Below, piece after piece: positions 49,593 through 59,562 of a DNA stretch of 64,000 nucleotides (position 1 is the stretch's first letter; each line of letters begins with the position of its first letter). A program made the translations under genes and the position numbers. The notes below the pieces were generated by a model. It was not told the DNA's origin and did not search any database. It worked only from the letters and a program-made list of their open reading frames with translations. Location: the NCBI RefSeq assembly GCF_900111935.1, contig NZ_FOYN01000002.1, positions 682,001 through 746,000 on the forward strand. The letters are read 5' to 3'. The DNA is from Halorubrum sodomense. GTDB taxonomy: Archaea; Halobacteriota; Halobacteria; Halobacteriales; Haloferacaceae.

Positions 49593-50396
49593 CTACACGT
49601 CTTGGAGTTCGGCGTCGCGGAGCGCCTCGTTGAGGTCCTCGCGGACGCGCTCGCCGGTCTCCCGATCCATCGCCGTGGTGACGATCCGGTTCTCCTGAAC
49701 GCTGGAGCCGTCGCGCAAGAGGAGTCGGACGTTGCCGTTCGTCCCCGCGCGCGTCGCCTTCGCGCGGAGCCCCGTCCGCGAGCCCGTGCCGCCGGCGTCG
49801 ATTGGACCGGGGACGATCTTCTTGACGTGCGGATGCTCCGCGACTGTCTGGACGGCCTTCCGCCCCTTGCGATCGCCGATGAGCGTGGAGTGTGAGCCGC
49901 CGATCTTCTCGCGCGGCGGCGTCTCGACCACCGCCAGCGACCGATCGCCGCGTCGGCCGAGGACCCACCGGACGACCGGGCTCACGTCCTCCGGATCGTC
50001 GCCGTCGCGCGCGTCGTTCGCCGTCGCCGCGCCGTCCCGGCCGCTCTCGCTCGCGCCGCCGTCGGGGACGCGGTAGAACTCGTGGTGGAGCTGTGCGCGG
50101 GTCTCGCGGAGCGGTTCGCGCTCCCCCGCCGCGTAGACGGTCTCGGGTCGCTTCCGTCGGACCTCGTCGGCGACGCGGCCGGCGAAGTTCCGGAGTTGAA
50201 CCTCGGTCAGGCGCTCGTCGTCCTCCGGACGCGTGGTGATCGTCGTCTCGCCCACGACGGCGTCCTCGTCGAGCATCGTCAGGTGCGCGCGGTCGGTCTC
50301 GAACTCCGCGACGACCGCGTCGGCGTTGGCGGTGTTACAGGTCAGACAGTAGTCCCCCGGCCTCTCGATCGGGGTGCCACACCGCCGGCAGTTCAT
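49593..50396 (-). CDS. DUF2103-type metal-binding protein
   Basis: A 267-residue protein. The N terminus is a zinc ribbon: CRRC at 3-6 and CLTC at about 17-20. The C-terminal GGSHSTLIGDRKGRKAVQTV, then HPHVKKIVPG, matches DUF2103, predicted to bind metal or RNA. A charged, low-complexity linker (SESGRDGAATANDARDGDDP) joins the parts. A TATA-like CTTTTACC lies about 27 bases before the ATG. Function unknown; a role in RNA or ribosome work is a guess. Confidence 0.8.
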   Translation of the reverse strand: MNCRRCGTPIERPGDYCLTCNTANADAVVAEFETDRAHLTMLDEDAVVGETTITTRPEDDERLTEVQLRNFAGRVADEVRRKRPETVYAAGEREPLRETRAQLHHEFYRVPDGGASESGRDGAATANDARDGDDPEDVSPVVRWVLGRRGDRSLAVVETPPREKIGGSHSTLIGDRKGRKAVQTVAEHPHVKKIVPGPIDAGGTGSRTGLRAKATRAGTNGNVRLLLRDGSSVQENRIVTTAMDRETGERVREDLNEALRDAELQDV

Positions 50397-50494
50397 ACCG
50401 GTCGAACGGTCGTACGGGGTAAAAGGGCGTCCGTTCGGCGTGCCACCGGCTCGTCGAGCCGCGTTCCGCGGTCGCGACCCCGTCCCGTAGCAAC

Positions 50495-50506
50495 AGGTTA
50501 TAACCT
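50495..50506. promoter_or_regulatory. Palindromic TATA element, plus-strand promoter
   Basis: AGGTTATAACCT is a perfect 12-base palindrome in GC-rich DNA; its centre is 27 bases before the ATG at 50528, the right place for a leaderless start. Because it is symmetric it could direct TBP either way; on the other strand the DUF2103 gene has its own TATA-like element about 75 bases off. Confidence 0.55.
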
Positions 50507-50527
50507 TCGCCGGTCTCCGTACCGGAC

Positions 50528-51217
50528 ATGGACGGAGATCGACGGCGCGACGGCGGGGACGGCGCCGAGGGGGACTCCGGCGACTCGCGGGCGGCCGAGG
50601 CGGACGCCGGCGAGCCGGAGACCGTCGAGGACCGGCTGGAGCGGTTGGTCCGCGACGGGCGGCTCAACGCGCTCGCCGCGTGGGCGATGATCGCGGTCCT
50701 GGCGGGGGTCCTCGTCGAGAGCGCGCTCGATTACGACCTCCCGTCGGCGGCCATCGTCGTCGGACTCGGTGCGGTCGTGCTCGCGCCCACGGCCGCGGCC
50801 CGTGACTGGCGGGCGATGCTGCCGGCGGAACTGGTCGGTCTCGCGCTGCTGCCGGTCCTCGTACGCGCGGTCTTCGGCGGCGAACTCGGCACGTTCGCGA
50901 CGTACGTCGCCATCGCGGCGCTGGCGCTCGTGGTCACCGTCGACCTCCACATGTTCACGTCGCTGCGGGTGACCCACTGGTTCGCGGTCGCCTTCGTCGT
51001 GATGGCGACCCTGGCGACGGCGGCGGTGTGGACGGTGTTACGCTGGAACCTCGACCAGAGCGCCGGGACCGCCTACCTGACGACGAACGACGCGCTGATG
51101 ATCGAGTGGCTGTACGTGACGCTGGCGGGGCTCGCCGCCGGACTCCTCTTCGACGGCTACTTCCGGCGGCGGGGGCGGCGCCTCCGGCGCGTCATTCGGC
51201 GGGTGGTGCGCCGATGA
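50528..51217 (+). CDS. Integral membrane protein, first of a pair
   Basis: A 229-residue membrane protein. An acidic 35-residue N terminus and a short amphipathic helix (VEDRLERLVRDGRLNAL) are followed by about six helices (residues 48-210) and a very basic end (RRRGRRLRRVIRRVVRR). The DLHMFTSLRVTHWF segment with a histidine near a helix border recalls the membrane family of its neighbour. The stop overlaps the next gene (ATGA), so the two membrane proteins are made together and may form a hetero-oligomer. Function not recognised. Confidence 0.75.
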   Translation: MDGDRRRDGGDGAEGDSGDSRAAEADAGEPETVEDRLERLVRDGRLNALAAWAMIAVLAGVLVESALDYDLPSAAIVVGLGAVVLAPTAAARDWRAMLPAELVGLALLPVLVRAVFGGELGTFATYVAIAALALVVTVDLHMFTSLRVTHWFAVAFVVMATLATAAVWTVLRWNLDQSAGTAYLTTNDALMIEWLYVTLAGLAAGLLFDGYFRRRGRRLRRVIRRVVRR

Positions 51218-51849
51218 CGCTGCTCCCCCGTCCCTCGCTCGAATCGCAGCGGCGGCTCACCGGCGCGATGCAGGTCCTCCTCGTCGTCATCGTCGCGTAC
51301 GGCTTCCTCGCCGGCGAACAGAAGGCGATAAGCAACGGCGTCATGGCCTTCCTCGTCACGCTGATTCCGGCGGCGCTCGAACGTCGGTACGACCTCCCGC
51401 TGGACCCGTGGCTCGCGCTGTGGATCACGATGGCGGTGTTCCTTCACACGGTCGGGTCGGCCGGGTTCTACGCCCGGGTCGAGTGGTGGGACCACATGAC
51501 ACACGCGCTGTCGGCCTCGCTGGTCGCCGCGGTCGGGTACACGACGCTGCGGGCGGTCGACCTCCACAGCGACGGGATCCGGATCCCGTCGCGGTTCGCG
51601 TTCGTCTTCATCGTCGTCATGGTCCTCGCGTTCGGCGTGCTCTGGGAGCTGTTCGAGTTCGGCCTCGACATCGTCGCGACCGAAACGGGGATCGACATGC
51701 CGCTGGCGCAACACGGGCTCGACGACACGATCCTGGATCTCATGTACAACACCGTCGGCGCGGTCCTGGTGGGGCTGTTCGGACAGGCGCACCTCTCGGG
51801 CGTCGCGGAGATAGTCCGGGACCGACTGCTCGGGAGCGTGCCCGAGTAG
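51214..51849 (+). CDS. Integral membrane protein, YjdF/DUF2238-like
   Basis: A 211-residue membrane protein with six helices. The segment WWDHMTHALSASLVAAVGYT and the pair EFGLDIVATET / HGLDDTILDLMYNTVGAVLVG (kept in parts) resemble the DUF2238/YjdF family: a conserved D-H pair near one membrane face and a D-x-x-x-D cluster. The family function is not established. It overlaps the preceding membrane-protein gene by four bases. Confidence 0.75.
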   Translation: MTLLPRPSLESQRRLTGAMQVLLVVIVAYGFLAGEQKAISNGVMAFLVTLIPAALERRYDLPLDPWLALWITMAVFLHTVGSAGFYARVEWWDHMTHALSASLVAAVGYTTLRAVDLHSDGIRIPSRFAFVFIVVMVLAFGVLWELFEFGLDIVATETGIDMPLAQHGLDDTILDLMYNTVGAVLVGLFGQAHLSGVAEIVRDRLLGSVPE

Positions 51850-51877
51850 AACCGACGGCGCGGCCGCGGCTCGAAGC

Positions 51878-53074
51878 TCAGTTCAGGCAGGCAGCGACGA
51901 CCCGCAGCGCGGCCTCGCCCCGCACCTCGTTCGCGAGCAGCGGCACGCGCTTCACCTCGCGGGCGCGGAACAGGTCCGTCGCCTCGCGGAGCGCGTTCTG
52001 TTGGACCTCCCAGCGGCGCGCGCAGAACTCGCAGGTGTCGGGGTTCGGCTCCACGACCCAGTCGGGGTCGATCCCGTTCGCGCCCCCGCCGGTCACGTCG
52101 TCGACGCCCTCCATCACCCGATTGACGACGAGCGTGTTCACCGGAATACCGAACTCGTCGAGCCGGGCGACGAGGCGTTCCGACTCGACGACGCTCATCT
52201 CCTCCGGGATCATCACGACGCGGAAGTCGGTCTTCGCGGGGTCGCGGAGGACGGCCCGCAGGCGCTCGATGCGCTCGCGGAGCTCCTCGAGGTCGGCGGA
52301 GGGGTCGGGCTCGTCGTCGCCCCCGCCGAACATCCCCTTGATCCCGTCCATCATCCCCGAGAAGCGCTGGCGGAGCTTCATCACGCGGCCGAGCATCGAG
52401 TCCATTATCTCGGGCAGCTGGAGCAGCCGGAGGGTGTGGCCGGTCGGCGCGGTGTCGACGACGACGCGGTCGAACCGCGGGTCGTCGAGGTACTCCAGCA
52501 GCTGGCGCATCGCCGCCGCCTCGTCGGCGCCGGGCATCGTCCCGCCGAGGAGGCCGCCGAGCCCCTCTCCGTCCTCGCCCGCCGCCCCGGCGTCGGCGCC
52601 GCCCATCGGCCCGTCGCCGCCCATCCCGCCCATCGCGTCGCCCATCTCCCCGAGTCCCCCGAGCGGGTCGGCGTCGGCGCCGAACATCCCCTCCTCCATC
52701 GCGGCGTCGGGGTCGATCTCGGCGGCGTAGAGGGGAAGGTCCTCGCGGACGCGCGCCGGCTCCGCGGGGATCTCCGTCTCGTAGGTGTCGGACAAGGAGT
52801 GCGCGGGGTCGGTGGAGACGACGAGCGTCCGGACGCCGCCCGCGGCCGAGGCGAGCCCCGTCGCGGCCGCCATCGTCGTCTTCCCCACGCCCCCCTTCCC
52901 GCCGTACAGCACGTAGTCGGGCGCGTCGACGCCCGCGGGCAGGTCGGCGAGGTCGTCGTCGACGGTCAGCGCCTCGTCCGTCTCCGCGGGCTCGACGGCG
53001 GTGTCGGCCTCGTCGGCCCCCTCGTCTTCGGGCTCGTCGACCCGGTCGACCGGCTCGACATCGATGTCGTCCAT
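51878..53074 (-). CDS. Get3/ArsA-family ATPase with Met/Gly-rich insert
   Basis: A 398-residue ATPase. The deviant Walker A is GGKGGVGKTT, switch I includes STDPAHSLSDTYE, switch II is VVDTAPTGHTLRLLQLP, and CEFC near residue 350 could form the zinc site that holds the Get3 dimer. Between residues 115 and 180 there is a Met/Gly/Asp-rich insert (EMGDAMGGMGGDGPMGG, then LGGLLGGTMPG). In Get3 proteins a Met-rich region in this part of the sequence shapes the groove for tail-anchored membrane proteins. The N-terminal 50 residues are an acidic tail. Membrane-protein delivery is more likely than arsenite pumping; no arsB is near. Confidence 0.88.
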   Translation of the reverse strand: MDDIDVEPVDRVDEPEDEGADEADTAVEPAETDEALTVDDDLADLPAGVDAPDYVLYGGKGGVGKTTMAAATGLASAAGGVRTLVVSTDPAHSLSDTYETEIPAEPARVREDLPLYAAEIDPDAAMEEGMFGADADPLGGLGEMGDAMGGMGGDGPMGGADAGAAGEDGEGLGGLLGGTMPGADEAAAMRQLLEYLDDPRFDRVVVDTAPTGHTLRLLQLPEIMDSMLGRVMKLRQRFSGMMDGIKGMFGGGDDEPDPSADLEELRERIERLRAVLRDPAKTDFRVVMIPEEMSVVESERLVARLDEFGIPVNTLVVNRVMEGVDDVTGGGANGIDPDWVVEPNPDTCEFCARRWEVQQNALREATDLFRAREVKRVPLLANEVRGEAALRVVAACLN

Positions 53075-53609
53075 ACCAGCGTGTCGTTCCGGCGGACACC
53101 TGTACCCGTCGGTCCCGATAAGATAGCGTTGCGATCCGTTTCGAAAGACGGGCGATCAGTAAGGTCGCTGACTCGACGACGAGCACTCACGAAGCCCCAG
53201 CCGCTCGGTAATACGCGACCGACGAGAGGCCGGCGGTGAACACCGCCAAAGCCCCAGCCGCGAGGCCGCCGTACGCTCGTTGCGCTCCTCGGTCGCTCAC
53301 TTCGTTCGCTCCCTGCGGTGCTTACGTCGCCTACGGCGGCCTCGCGGCTGCCCCTTTGAATCCCACCCGACCGCGACCGCACCACCGGAAGACGGTCCTG
53401 CTCGCTCCCTTCGGTCGCTGCGCAGGCTGCGACTTCCTTACTCCCGCTCGCTCCCTCTGGTCGCTCGCGGGACCGCGCCTCACGCCTCCCCAGCCTCGTC
53501 GCTCACGCCCTGCGGGCGCTCGCGACTCCCTCGCACGCGCTCCTCGCGGCCGCCACGGGCGGCCCCTCGGAGGCGCGCGCCACCGCACCGCCATTCGTTT
53601 GTGAATGAA
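53075..53609. other. Intergenic region holding modular repeat copy 3
   Basis: These 535 bases lie between two minus-strand genes (Get3/ArsA start and aroA stop). The left 70 bases hold the Get3 promoter area with a TATA-like CTTATCGG at 53118-53125. Repeat copy 3 fills 53145-53604 and ends 5 bases from the aroA stop codon. No gene is supported. Confidence 0.7.
53145..53604 (-). repeat. Modular non-coding repeat, copy 3
   Basis: Read on the minus strand. The head is eroded: TTCACAAACGAATGGCGG where copies 1 and 2 have TTTATAAACA. It carries the shared blocks GAGGCTGGGGAGGCGTGAGG and GGGATTCAAAGGGGCAGCC, plus a lineage-specific middle of about 90 bases. The stem arms are TACGGCGGCCTCGCGGC (53332-53348) and GCCGCGAGGCCGCCGTA (53257-53273), 17 bp perfect. 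Two 57-base tail units (53202-53258, 53145-53201) follow; the first has the perfect hairpin GGCGGTGTTCACCGCC (53232-53247) and ends in CGTATTACC. Confidence 0.85.
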
Positions 53610-54995
53610 CTATTCGATCACGCCCTCGCGCTCGACGTCCATCCCGAGGTCGGCCATCGCGTCGAAGAAGCCCGGGAAGGAGACGTCGACGTGCTCGGCG
53701 CCCCGGATCGTCGTCGTTCCCTCGGCCGCCAGCGCAGCGACCGCGAGCGCCATCACGATCCGGTGGTCGCCTCGGCCGTCGACGGTCGCGCCCGCGAGGT
53801 CGCTCTCGGAGCCGTGGACCGTGAGCACGTCTGATTCCTCCGTGGTCTCCGCGCCGAGCGTCCCGAGCTCCTCGGCCATCGCGGAGACGCGGTCGGTCTC
53901 CTTGTACCGGACGTGCTCGCAGTTCTCGATCCGGGTGTCGCCGTCCGCCACGGCGCCCAGCGCGGCGATCGTCGGAAGCAGGTCCGGCGTGTCACCCACG
54001 TCGACGGTCACGCCGGAGAGATCGGCGCGCTCGACCGCTATCTCGCCGGCCTCGCGGTCCCAGTCGACGGGCGCGCCCATCTCCTCGACGACCTCGACGA
54101 TGGCGGCGTCGCCCTGCGCGCTCGGCCGCGCGCCCTCGATTCGGACCGTCTCGCCGGGTTCGGCCGCGACCGCGCCCGCGCCGAGCAGGTACGAGATGGA
54201 CGAGAAGTCGCCGGGGACCGCGTACGTCCCGCCGCTCGGCGCGTAGGTCTGGCCGCCCGGGACGGAGAAGCCGGCGGCGCCGGCGGCGCCGTCGAGCGGG
54301 TCGCCGGCCGCGTCGACCGGGGTCGCCTCGACGCCGAAGTCGGCGAGGAGTTCGAGCGTGATGTCGACGTACGGCGCGGATTTGAGGTCGGTCGTGAGCT
54401 CGACCTCGACTCCCTCGTCGATGACCGCGCCCGCCATCAGCAGCGCGGTGACGTACTGCGAGGAGACGTCGCCCGGGATCGCGACCTCGCCGCCGGAAAG
54501 TGGGCCCGAGACGACGAGCGGCGCCTGCCCGTTGCCGCGGGTCGACTCCGCGCGGACGCCGAGCTCGCCGAGCGCGTCGAGGAGCGGGCCTTGCGGCCGC
54601 GAGCGCAGCGACCCGTCGCCGGTGAGCACGCTGGTGCCGTCAGCGAGCGCGGCCGCGGCGGTGACGAGCCGCATCGTCGTCCCGGAGTTCGCGCAGTCGA
54701 TCACGTCGTCGGGGACTCCGGGGCGCCCGCCGAACCCCTCGACCGCGAGCGCATCGGCGTCGTCCGGGATCTCGGCGGGTCGGTCGCCGCCGCGCTCGCT
54801 CCCGGCAGGCGCGGCCGACCCGCCGAACGCGGCCACGGCGCGAGCGGTCGCCCGCGTGTCGGCGGAGACGAGCGGCGACTCGACGGTCGCGCCGCCGCTG
54901 TAGCCGGCCGCGAGCAGCGCGCGGTGCGTGTAGCTCTTCGACGGCGGCGCGCGGGCGGTCCCCCGGAGGTGTGAGCGCGTGACGTGGACGTCCAT
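53610..54995 (-). CDS. aroA: 3-phosphoshikimate 1-carboxyvinyltransferase (EPSP synthase)
   Basis: A 461-residue enzyme that joins shikimate-3-phosphate and phosphoenolpyruvate on the way to chorismate and aromatic amino acids. Diagnostic parts: [91 protein letters not shown] and [12 protein letters not shown]. Length is in the family range. It stands alone with no other shikimate gene next to it. The modular repeat copy 3 begins 6 bases after its stop codon. Confidence 0.96.
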   Translation of the reverse strand: MDVHVTRSHLRGTARAPPSKSYTHRALLAAGYSGGATVESPLVSADTRATARAVAAFGGSAAPAGSERGGDRPAEIPDDADALAVEGFGGRPGVPDDVIDCANSGTTMRLVTAAAALADGTSVLTGDGSLRSRPQGPLLDALGELGVRAESTRGNGQAPLVVSGPLSGGEVAIPGDVSSQYVTALLMAGAVIDEGVEVELTTDLKSAPYVDITLELLADFGVEATPVDAAGDPLDGAAGAAGFSVPGGQTYAPSGGTYAVPGDFSSISYLLGAGAVAAEPGETVRIEGARPSAQGDAAIVEVVEEMGAPVDWDREAGEIAVERADLSGVTVDVGDTPDLLPTIAALGAVADGDTRIENCEHVRYKETDRVSAMAEELGTLGAETTEESDVLTVHGSESDLAGATVDGRGDHRIVMALAVAALAAEGTTTIRGAEHVDVSFPGFFDAMADLGMDVEREGVIE

Positions 54996-55158
54996 ACCCA
55001 CTCTGCCGGCCGCGGCGACAAGTGGGTACCGGCCGCGGCACGATTGCGCTCGGTGCGGCACCGAACTCCGAGCGCGGTCGACGCGACGGCCGAACGGAAC
55101 CGGGTCCCCGCGGCGCCGCGGCACACCCTTTATATCACCGGGAGCGTTAGCGACGCGT

Positions 55159-55695
55159 ATGCCCCAGTGTGAGATGTGCGGCGCCGACGAGGCCTCGTTG
55201 ACGACGACGAAGGTCGAAGGCGCCGAACTGGAGCTCTGTAGCTCGTGTACGGACTTCGGCACCGAGGTCCGCGACGAGTCGACGGGCTCCGGCGGCGGCA
55301 AGTACTCCACTAGCTCCAGCACCGGGACGTCGTCCTCGTCGTCCGGCTCGTCCGGCTCGTCGAGCAGTTCCGGAAGCTCCGGCGGCTCGACCCGTCCCCG
55401 CGACATGTTCGACGACATGGACGAGATCGCCACCGACTACGACGAGCGGATCCGGGAGGCGCGTGAGTCGCGCGGGCTGAGCCAGGAGGAGCTGGCCGAC
55501 CAGCTCAACGAGAAGGCGAGCCTCATCCGCAAGCTCGAACGCGGTGACACGCTCCCGACCGACGAGGTCCAGCGCAAGCTCGAACGCGCGCTCGACATCT
55601 CCCTGGTCGAGGGGCAGTCGGCCGACGACGCCGACTGGGAGACCGACGACGCCGGCACGATGACGCTCGGCGACGTGGTCAAGCGGAAGGACTGA
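55159..55695 (+). CDS. mbf1: Multiprotein bridging factor 1 (MBF1)
   Basis: A 178-residue transcription factor. An N-terminal zinc ribbon (Cys4, Cys7, Cys27, Cys30) is joined by a serine/glycine linker (residues 50-80: [18 protein letters not shown]) to the conserved Cro-like helix-turn-helix [20 protein letters not shown], then LEALEDISLVEG-like end (seen as [11 protein letters not shown]). MBF1 bridges TBP and regulators in eukaryotes; archaeal forms can bind ribosomes or DNA. A strong TATA element (CTTTATATC) lies about 26 bases before the ATG. Confidence 0.94.
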   Translation: MPQCEMCGADEASLTTTKVEGAELELCSSCTDFGTEVRDESTGSGGGKYSTSSSTGTSSSSSGSSGSSSSSGSSGGSTRPRDMFDDMDEIATDYDERIREARESRGLSQEELADQLNEKASLIRKLERGDTLPTDEVQRKLERALDISLVEGQSADDADWETDDAGTMTLGDVVKRKD

Positions 55696-55732
55696 CGCGC
55701 GGACCGACCGGCCCGGTCACCGCCGGGCCGCG

Positions 55733-56560
55733 CTACTCGCTCTCCTCGCCGCCCGCGTCGCCCCTCGTCGCGCCCTCTCCCGGAACTCCGGTCCCGTCAG
55801 CGTCCTCGGCGGCCCGAACCCCGTACCGCTCCGTGAGGTAGTCGATGATGTAGTCGACGGTCTCCGGGTCGTAGCTCCAGAAGCCGTAGAACTCGCCCGG
55901 CGCCCGCTCCTCGGCGAGCAGCGCGCACTTCGCCTCGTCGTAACCGCCCCCGTCGTAGGCGACGAACCAGGTCTCGCGCAGCTCGGCGGTCCGACCCGTG
56001 TGAACGGTGTAGTGGTCCGTCTCGGGCGCCTCGCCCTCGGCGGCCGCGTACGCGTGTACGTCCAAGTCCGCCTTCTCGCCCAGCAGGTCGTACGTCTCCG
56101 ACTCGCCGCTGAGCACGTCGAGCGTCTGGAACCCCGCGTGGAGCTCCCCGTTCCCGACCCGCCACGCGCGGTCCTCTATCTCCCGCGACGCGGCGACCAT
56201 GTCCTCCCGGGAGTAGGAGGTGAACATCGTCTCGTCGAGGTGGTCCAACACCGGCCGTCCGACGCGGTCGCCGGCGCCGCCCCGCGCTCGGGGCTCGCCG
56301 TCTCCGGCGCTGGAACCCTCCGTCTCGTCCCCGCTCGGCCGCGACAGGAGGTCGTCGACGGTCGCGGCCGTGACGAACTCCCCGTCCCGCGCCAGCACGG
56401 CGAACTCCTCCGGCCCCGACGCGGTCTGGTCGGCGACGATCCGGACGTTCCGGTCGGCGAAGTGCCGTCGGAGCTCGTCCGTCACCGCCGGGTCGGCGTT
56501 GAACACGGTCAGCGTGGCCTCGTGAGCTTCCACGCCCGCGATGAGCTCGATGAGGGACAT
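55733..56560 (-). CDS. DICT-domain-like sensory protein
   Basis: A 275-residue protein. The start [20 protein letters not shown] and the alternating segments [22 protein letters not shown] (part) and [15 protein letters not shown] resemble the DICT sensory domain that haloarchaea often attach to signal proteins. The centre (residues 85-110) is an acidic linker and the second half ([41 protein letters not shown]) looks like a repeat of the sensory unit. No helix-turn-helix or kinase is attached, so it may act as a partner. A TATA-like CTTATACCC lies about 29 bases before the ATG. Confidence 0.65.
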   Translation of the reverse strand: MSLIELIAGVEAHEATLTVFNADPAVTDELRRHFADRNVRIVADQTASGPEEFAVLARDGEFVTAATVDDLLSRPSGDETEGSSAGDGEPRARGGAGDRVGRPVLDHLDETMFTSYSREDMVAASREIEDRAWRVGNGELHAGFQTLDVLSGESETYDLLGEKADLDVHAYAAAEGEAPETDHYTVHTGRTAELRETWFVAYDGGGYDEAKCALLAEERAPGEFYGFWSYDPETVDYIIDYLTERYGVRAAEDADGTGVPGEGATRGDAGGEESE

Positions 56561-56722
56561 CTCTTGTCGGACCCACAGCGTCGGGGTATAAGGTCGTTTC
56601 TGCTCCGGAGGCCGGGAGCGCTCCTCGGAACCGAGGCTCGCGGGTGGGTCGTTGGGACGACGACTCGCCCGGGAGCGCCGCGAACCACGAAGCTATTTGC
56701 GCCGCGCCGCCCGAATGCGCGT

Positions 56723-57367
56723 ATGTTCATCCTGGTGAACCTCAAGGCGTACCCGTGCGATCCGATCGACGTCGCGACCGCCGCCCGCGACGTGGCCGAG
56801 GCGTCCGGCGCGCGGATCGCGGTCTCGCCGCAGGCCGCCGACCTCGCCCGCGTCGCGGACACCGGCGTCGAGACGTGGGCGCAGCACGTCTCGCCGAACG
56901 CCCACGGCTCGCACACGGGGTCGACCCTCGCCGAGGCCGCCGCCGATAACGGCGCCGAGGGGACGCTGATCAACCACTCCGAGAAACGGCTGAAGCTCGC
57001 GGACATCGACGGCTCGGTCGGGGCCGCCGAGCGAGCCGACCTCGAGACGATCGTCTGCGCGAACAACCCGGCTCAGGTCGGGGCCGCCGCCGCGCTCGGT
57101 CCCGACGCGGTCGCCGTCGAGCCCCCGGAACTCATCGGCGGCGACGTCTCCGTCGCCACCGCCGACCCCGGGATCGTCGAGGACGCCGTCGCGGCCGCCG
57201 AGGCCGTCGACCCCGCGGTCGACGTGTTCTGCGGCGCCGGCGTCTCGACCGGCGAGGACGTCGCGACCGCCGGCGACCTCGGCGCCGCCGGCGTGCTGCT
57301 GGCCTCCGGCGTCGCGAAGGCCGACGATCCCGAGGCCGTGCTCGAGGACCTCGTTAGCGGGATCTGA
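56723..57367 (+). CDS. tpiA: Triosephosphate isomerase
   Basis: A 214-residue archaeal-type TIM, shorter than bacterial ones, interconverting dihydroxyacetone phosphate and glyceraldehyde 3-phosphate. Catalytic parts are NLKAYP (lysine), INHSEKRLK (histidine) and VEPPELIGG (glutamate); the phosphate loop is [12 protein letters not shown] and [17 protein letters not shown]-like GCTATTTGCG lies about 29 bases before the ATG. A perfect 8-bp stem follows the stop codon, likely an end signal. The product feeds egsA as well as central sugar metabolism. Confidence 0.97.
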   Translation: MFILVNLKAYPCDPIDVATAARDVAEASGARIAVSPQAADLARVADTGVETWAQHVSPNAHGSHTGSTLAEAAADNGAEGTLINHSEKRLKLADIDGSVGAAERADLETIVCANNPAQVGAAAALGPDAVAVEPPELIGGDVSVATADPGIVEDAVAAAEAVDPAVDVFCGAGVSTGEDVATAGDLGAAGVLLASGVAKADDPEAVLEDLVSGI

Positions 57368-57394
57368 GTCGCCGGCACGGATCGGTCCGGCGAC
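57368..57394 (+). terminator. Hairpin directly after tpiA
   Basis: GTCGCCGG, 11-base loop, CCGGCGAC: an 8-bp perfect stem beginning at the base after the tpiA stop codon. No T-run follows, so this may mark RNA processing rather than an intrinsic archaeal terminator. Confidence 0.45.
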
Positions 57395-57442
57395 CGCTTG
57401 CGTCTCGACCGGCCGCGAAACGCCGCTGCGTTTGCGGATCTG

Positions 57443-57540
57443 TATAAAGACACCGATGTGAGCGACTCACACGATCGAGAAACCGCACGACGGCAGCGAC
57501 TTTTATCTCCCGGTGGGATCGCGCCGTCTAGTAACCTTTA
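57443..57540 (+). promoter_or_regulatory. dnaK upstream region with several TATA candidates and a 15-bp inverted repeat
   Basis: TATAAAG at 57443-57449, an inverted repeat TGTGAGCGACTCACA (57457-57471, 6-3-6), CTTTTATC at about 57499 and CCTTTAACC at about 57532. The last lies 25-27 bases before the ATG at 57561 and would give a leaderless dnaK message. The earlier ones could provide a second, leadered transcript, for instance under heat or salt stress; the inverted repeat would fit a regulator. Confidence 0.5.
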
Positions 57541-57560
57541 ACCGAAACAAGCCGCTACCT

Positions 57561-59480
57561 ATGAGCAAGATGGCGAGCAACAAAATTCTCGGTATCGACC
57601 TCGGTACCACCAACTCCGCGTTCGCGGTGATGGAGGGCGACGAGCCCGAGATCATCGCCAACGCCGAGGGCGACCGGACGACGCCCTCGGTCGTCGCGTT
57701 CGCCGACGACGACGAGCGCCTCGTCGGCAAGCCGGCGAAGAACCAGGCCGTCCAGAACCCCGACCGCACGATCCAGTCGATCAAGCGGCACATGGGCGAG
57801 GACGGCTACTCCGTCGAGATCGGCGACGAGGAGTACACGCCCGAGCAGGTCTCGGCGATGATCCTCCAGAAGATCAAACGCGACGCCGAGGAGTACCTCG
57901 GCGACGACGTCGAGAAGGCGGTCATCACCGTTCCCGCCTACTTCAACGACAAGCAGCGGCAGGCGACGAAGGACGCCGGCGAGATCGCCGGCTTCGACGT
58001 CGAGCGCATCGTCAACGAGCCGACCGCCGCCTCCATGGCGTACGGCCTCGACGACGAGTCCGACCAGACCGTCCTCGTCTACGACCTCGGGGGCGGTACG
58101 TTCGACGTGTCTGTCCTCGATCTCGGCGGCGGCGTCTACGAGGTCGTCGCCACGAACGGGGACAACGACCTCGGCGGCGACGACTGGGACGAGGCGCTCA
58201 TCGACCACCTCGCCGACGAGTTCGAAAACGACCACGGGATCGACCTCCGCGACGACCGGCAGGCGCTCCAGCGGCTGAAGGACGCCGCCGAGGAGGCGAA
58301 GATCGAGCTGTCGAACAAGAAGGAGACCACGGTCAACCTCCCGTTCATCACCGCGACCGACAGCGGTCCGGTCCACCTCGAACAGTCCGTCACCCGCGCG
58401 ACGTTCGAGAACCTCACCTCGGACCTCATCGAGCGTACCGTCGAGCCGACCGAGCAGGCGCTCGAAGACGCCGGCTACTCGAAGTCGGACATCGACGAGG
58501 TCATCCTCGTCGGCGGCTCCACCCGGATGCCGCAGGTCCAGGAGCAGGTCGAGGAGCTCGTCGGCCAGGAGCCGAAGAAGAACGTCAACCCCGACGAGGC
58601 GGTCGCGCTCGGCGCGGCGGTTCAGGGCGGCGTGCTCTCCGGCGACGTCGACGACATCGTTCTGCTGGACGTGACCCCGCTCTCGCTCGGTATCGAGGTG
58701 AAGGGCGGCCTCTTCGAGCGGCTCATCGAGAAGAACACCACCATTCCGACCGAGGAGTCGAAGGTGTTCACCACGGCCGCGGACAACCAGACCTCCGTCA
58801 ACGTCCGCGTCTTCCAGGGGGAACGCGAGATCGCCGACGAGAACGAGCTGCTCGGCGCGTTCCAGCTCTCCGGCATCCCGCCGGCGCCGGCCGGAACCCC
58901 GCAGATCGAGGTCTCGTTCAACATCGACGAGAACGGTATCGTCAACGTCGAGGCCGAAGACCAGGGCTCGGGCAACGCCGAGTCGATCACCATCGAGGGC
59001 GGCGTCGGCCTCTCCGACGAGGAGATCGAGGAGATGCAAGAGGAGGCCGAGAAGCACGCCGAGGAGGACGAGGCCCGTCGCGAGCGGATCGAGGCCCGAA
59101 ACGAGGCCGAGACGACGATCCAGCGCGCCGAGACCCTCTTAGAGGAGAACGAGGAGGAGCTCGACGACGACGAGCTCGTCGCCGACATCGAGGCGGCCAT
59201 CGAGGACGTCGAGGACGTGCTCGAAGACGAGGACGCCGACACCGACGAGATCGAGTCCGCCACCGAGGCGCTCACCGAGGAACTCCAGGAGATCGGCAAG
59301 CAGATGTACGAGGGGCAGGCCGCACAGGCCGGTCCCGGTGGTGCCGGCGGCGCCGGTCCCGGCGGTATGGGCGGTATGGGCGGCGCCGGTCCCGGCGGTG
59401 CGGCGGGCCCCGGCGGTGCCGACGACGACGAGGAGTACGTCGACGCCGACTTCGAAGACGTGGACGACGACGAGGAGTAA
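57561..59480 (+). CDS. dnaK: Hsp70 chaperone DnaK
   Basis: A 639-residue Hsp70. ATPase motifs: [53 protein letters not shown]. The substrate domain begins at about [19 protein letters not shown]. The C terminus is a helical lid with a Gly/Met/Ala-rich tail ([15 protein letters not shown]) and an acidic end. Two starts are possible: the ATG at 57561 (MSKMASNK) and one at 57570 (MASNK). I choose 57561 because the TATA-like CCTTTAACC is at leaderless distance from it. dnaJ follows after 82 bases; grpE is not in the window. Confidence 0.97.
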   Translation: MSKMASNKILGIDLGTTNSAFAVMEGDEPEIIANAEGDRTTPSVVAFADDDERLVGKPAKNQAVQNPDRTIQSIKRHMGEDGYSVEIGDEEYTPEQVSAMILQKIKRDAEEYLGDDVEKAVITVPAYFNDKQRQATKDAGEIAGFDVERIVNEPTAASMAYGLDDESDQTVLVYDLGGGTFDVSVLDLGGGVYEVVATNGDNDLGGDDWDEALIDHLADEFENDHGIDLRDDRQALQRLKDAAEEAKIELSNKKETTVNLPFITATDSGPVHLEQSVTRATFENLTSDLIERTVEPTEQALEDAGYSKSDIDEVILVGGSTRMPQVQEQVEELVGQEPKKNVNPDEAVALGAAVQGGVLSGDVDDIVLLDVTPLSLGIEVKGGLFERLIEKNTTIPTEESKVFTTAADNQTSVNVRVFQGEREIADENELLGAFQLSGIPPAPAGTPQIEVSFNIDENGIVNVEAEDQGSGNAESITIEGGVGLSDEEIEEMQEEAEKHAEEDEARRERIEARNEAETTIQRAETLLEENEEELDDDELVADIEAAIEDVEDVLEDEDADTDEIESATEALTEELQEIGKQMYEGQAAQAGPGGAGGAGPGGMGGMGGAGPGGAAGPGGADDDEEYVDADFEDVDDDEE

Positions 59481-59562
59481 CCCTCTCAGACCCGGTTCTC
59501 GACGTTTCGACCCCGTCGCTTAAACCGACCGACCGATCAACACCATTCAACGAACGCAACGC

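Noticed and set aside
49386-49895. Heptad-repeat open frame over the 21-bp array
   Set aside because: The repeat peptide (AERRNER-type) is a direct translation of the tandem array and runs antisense into the DUF2103 gene.
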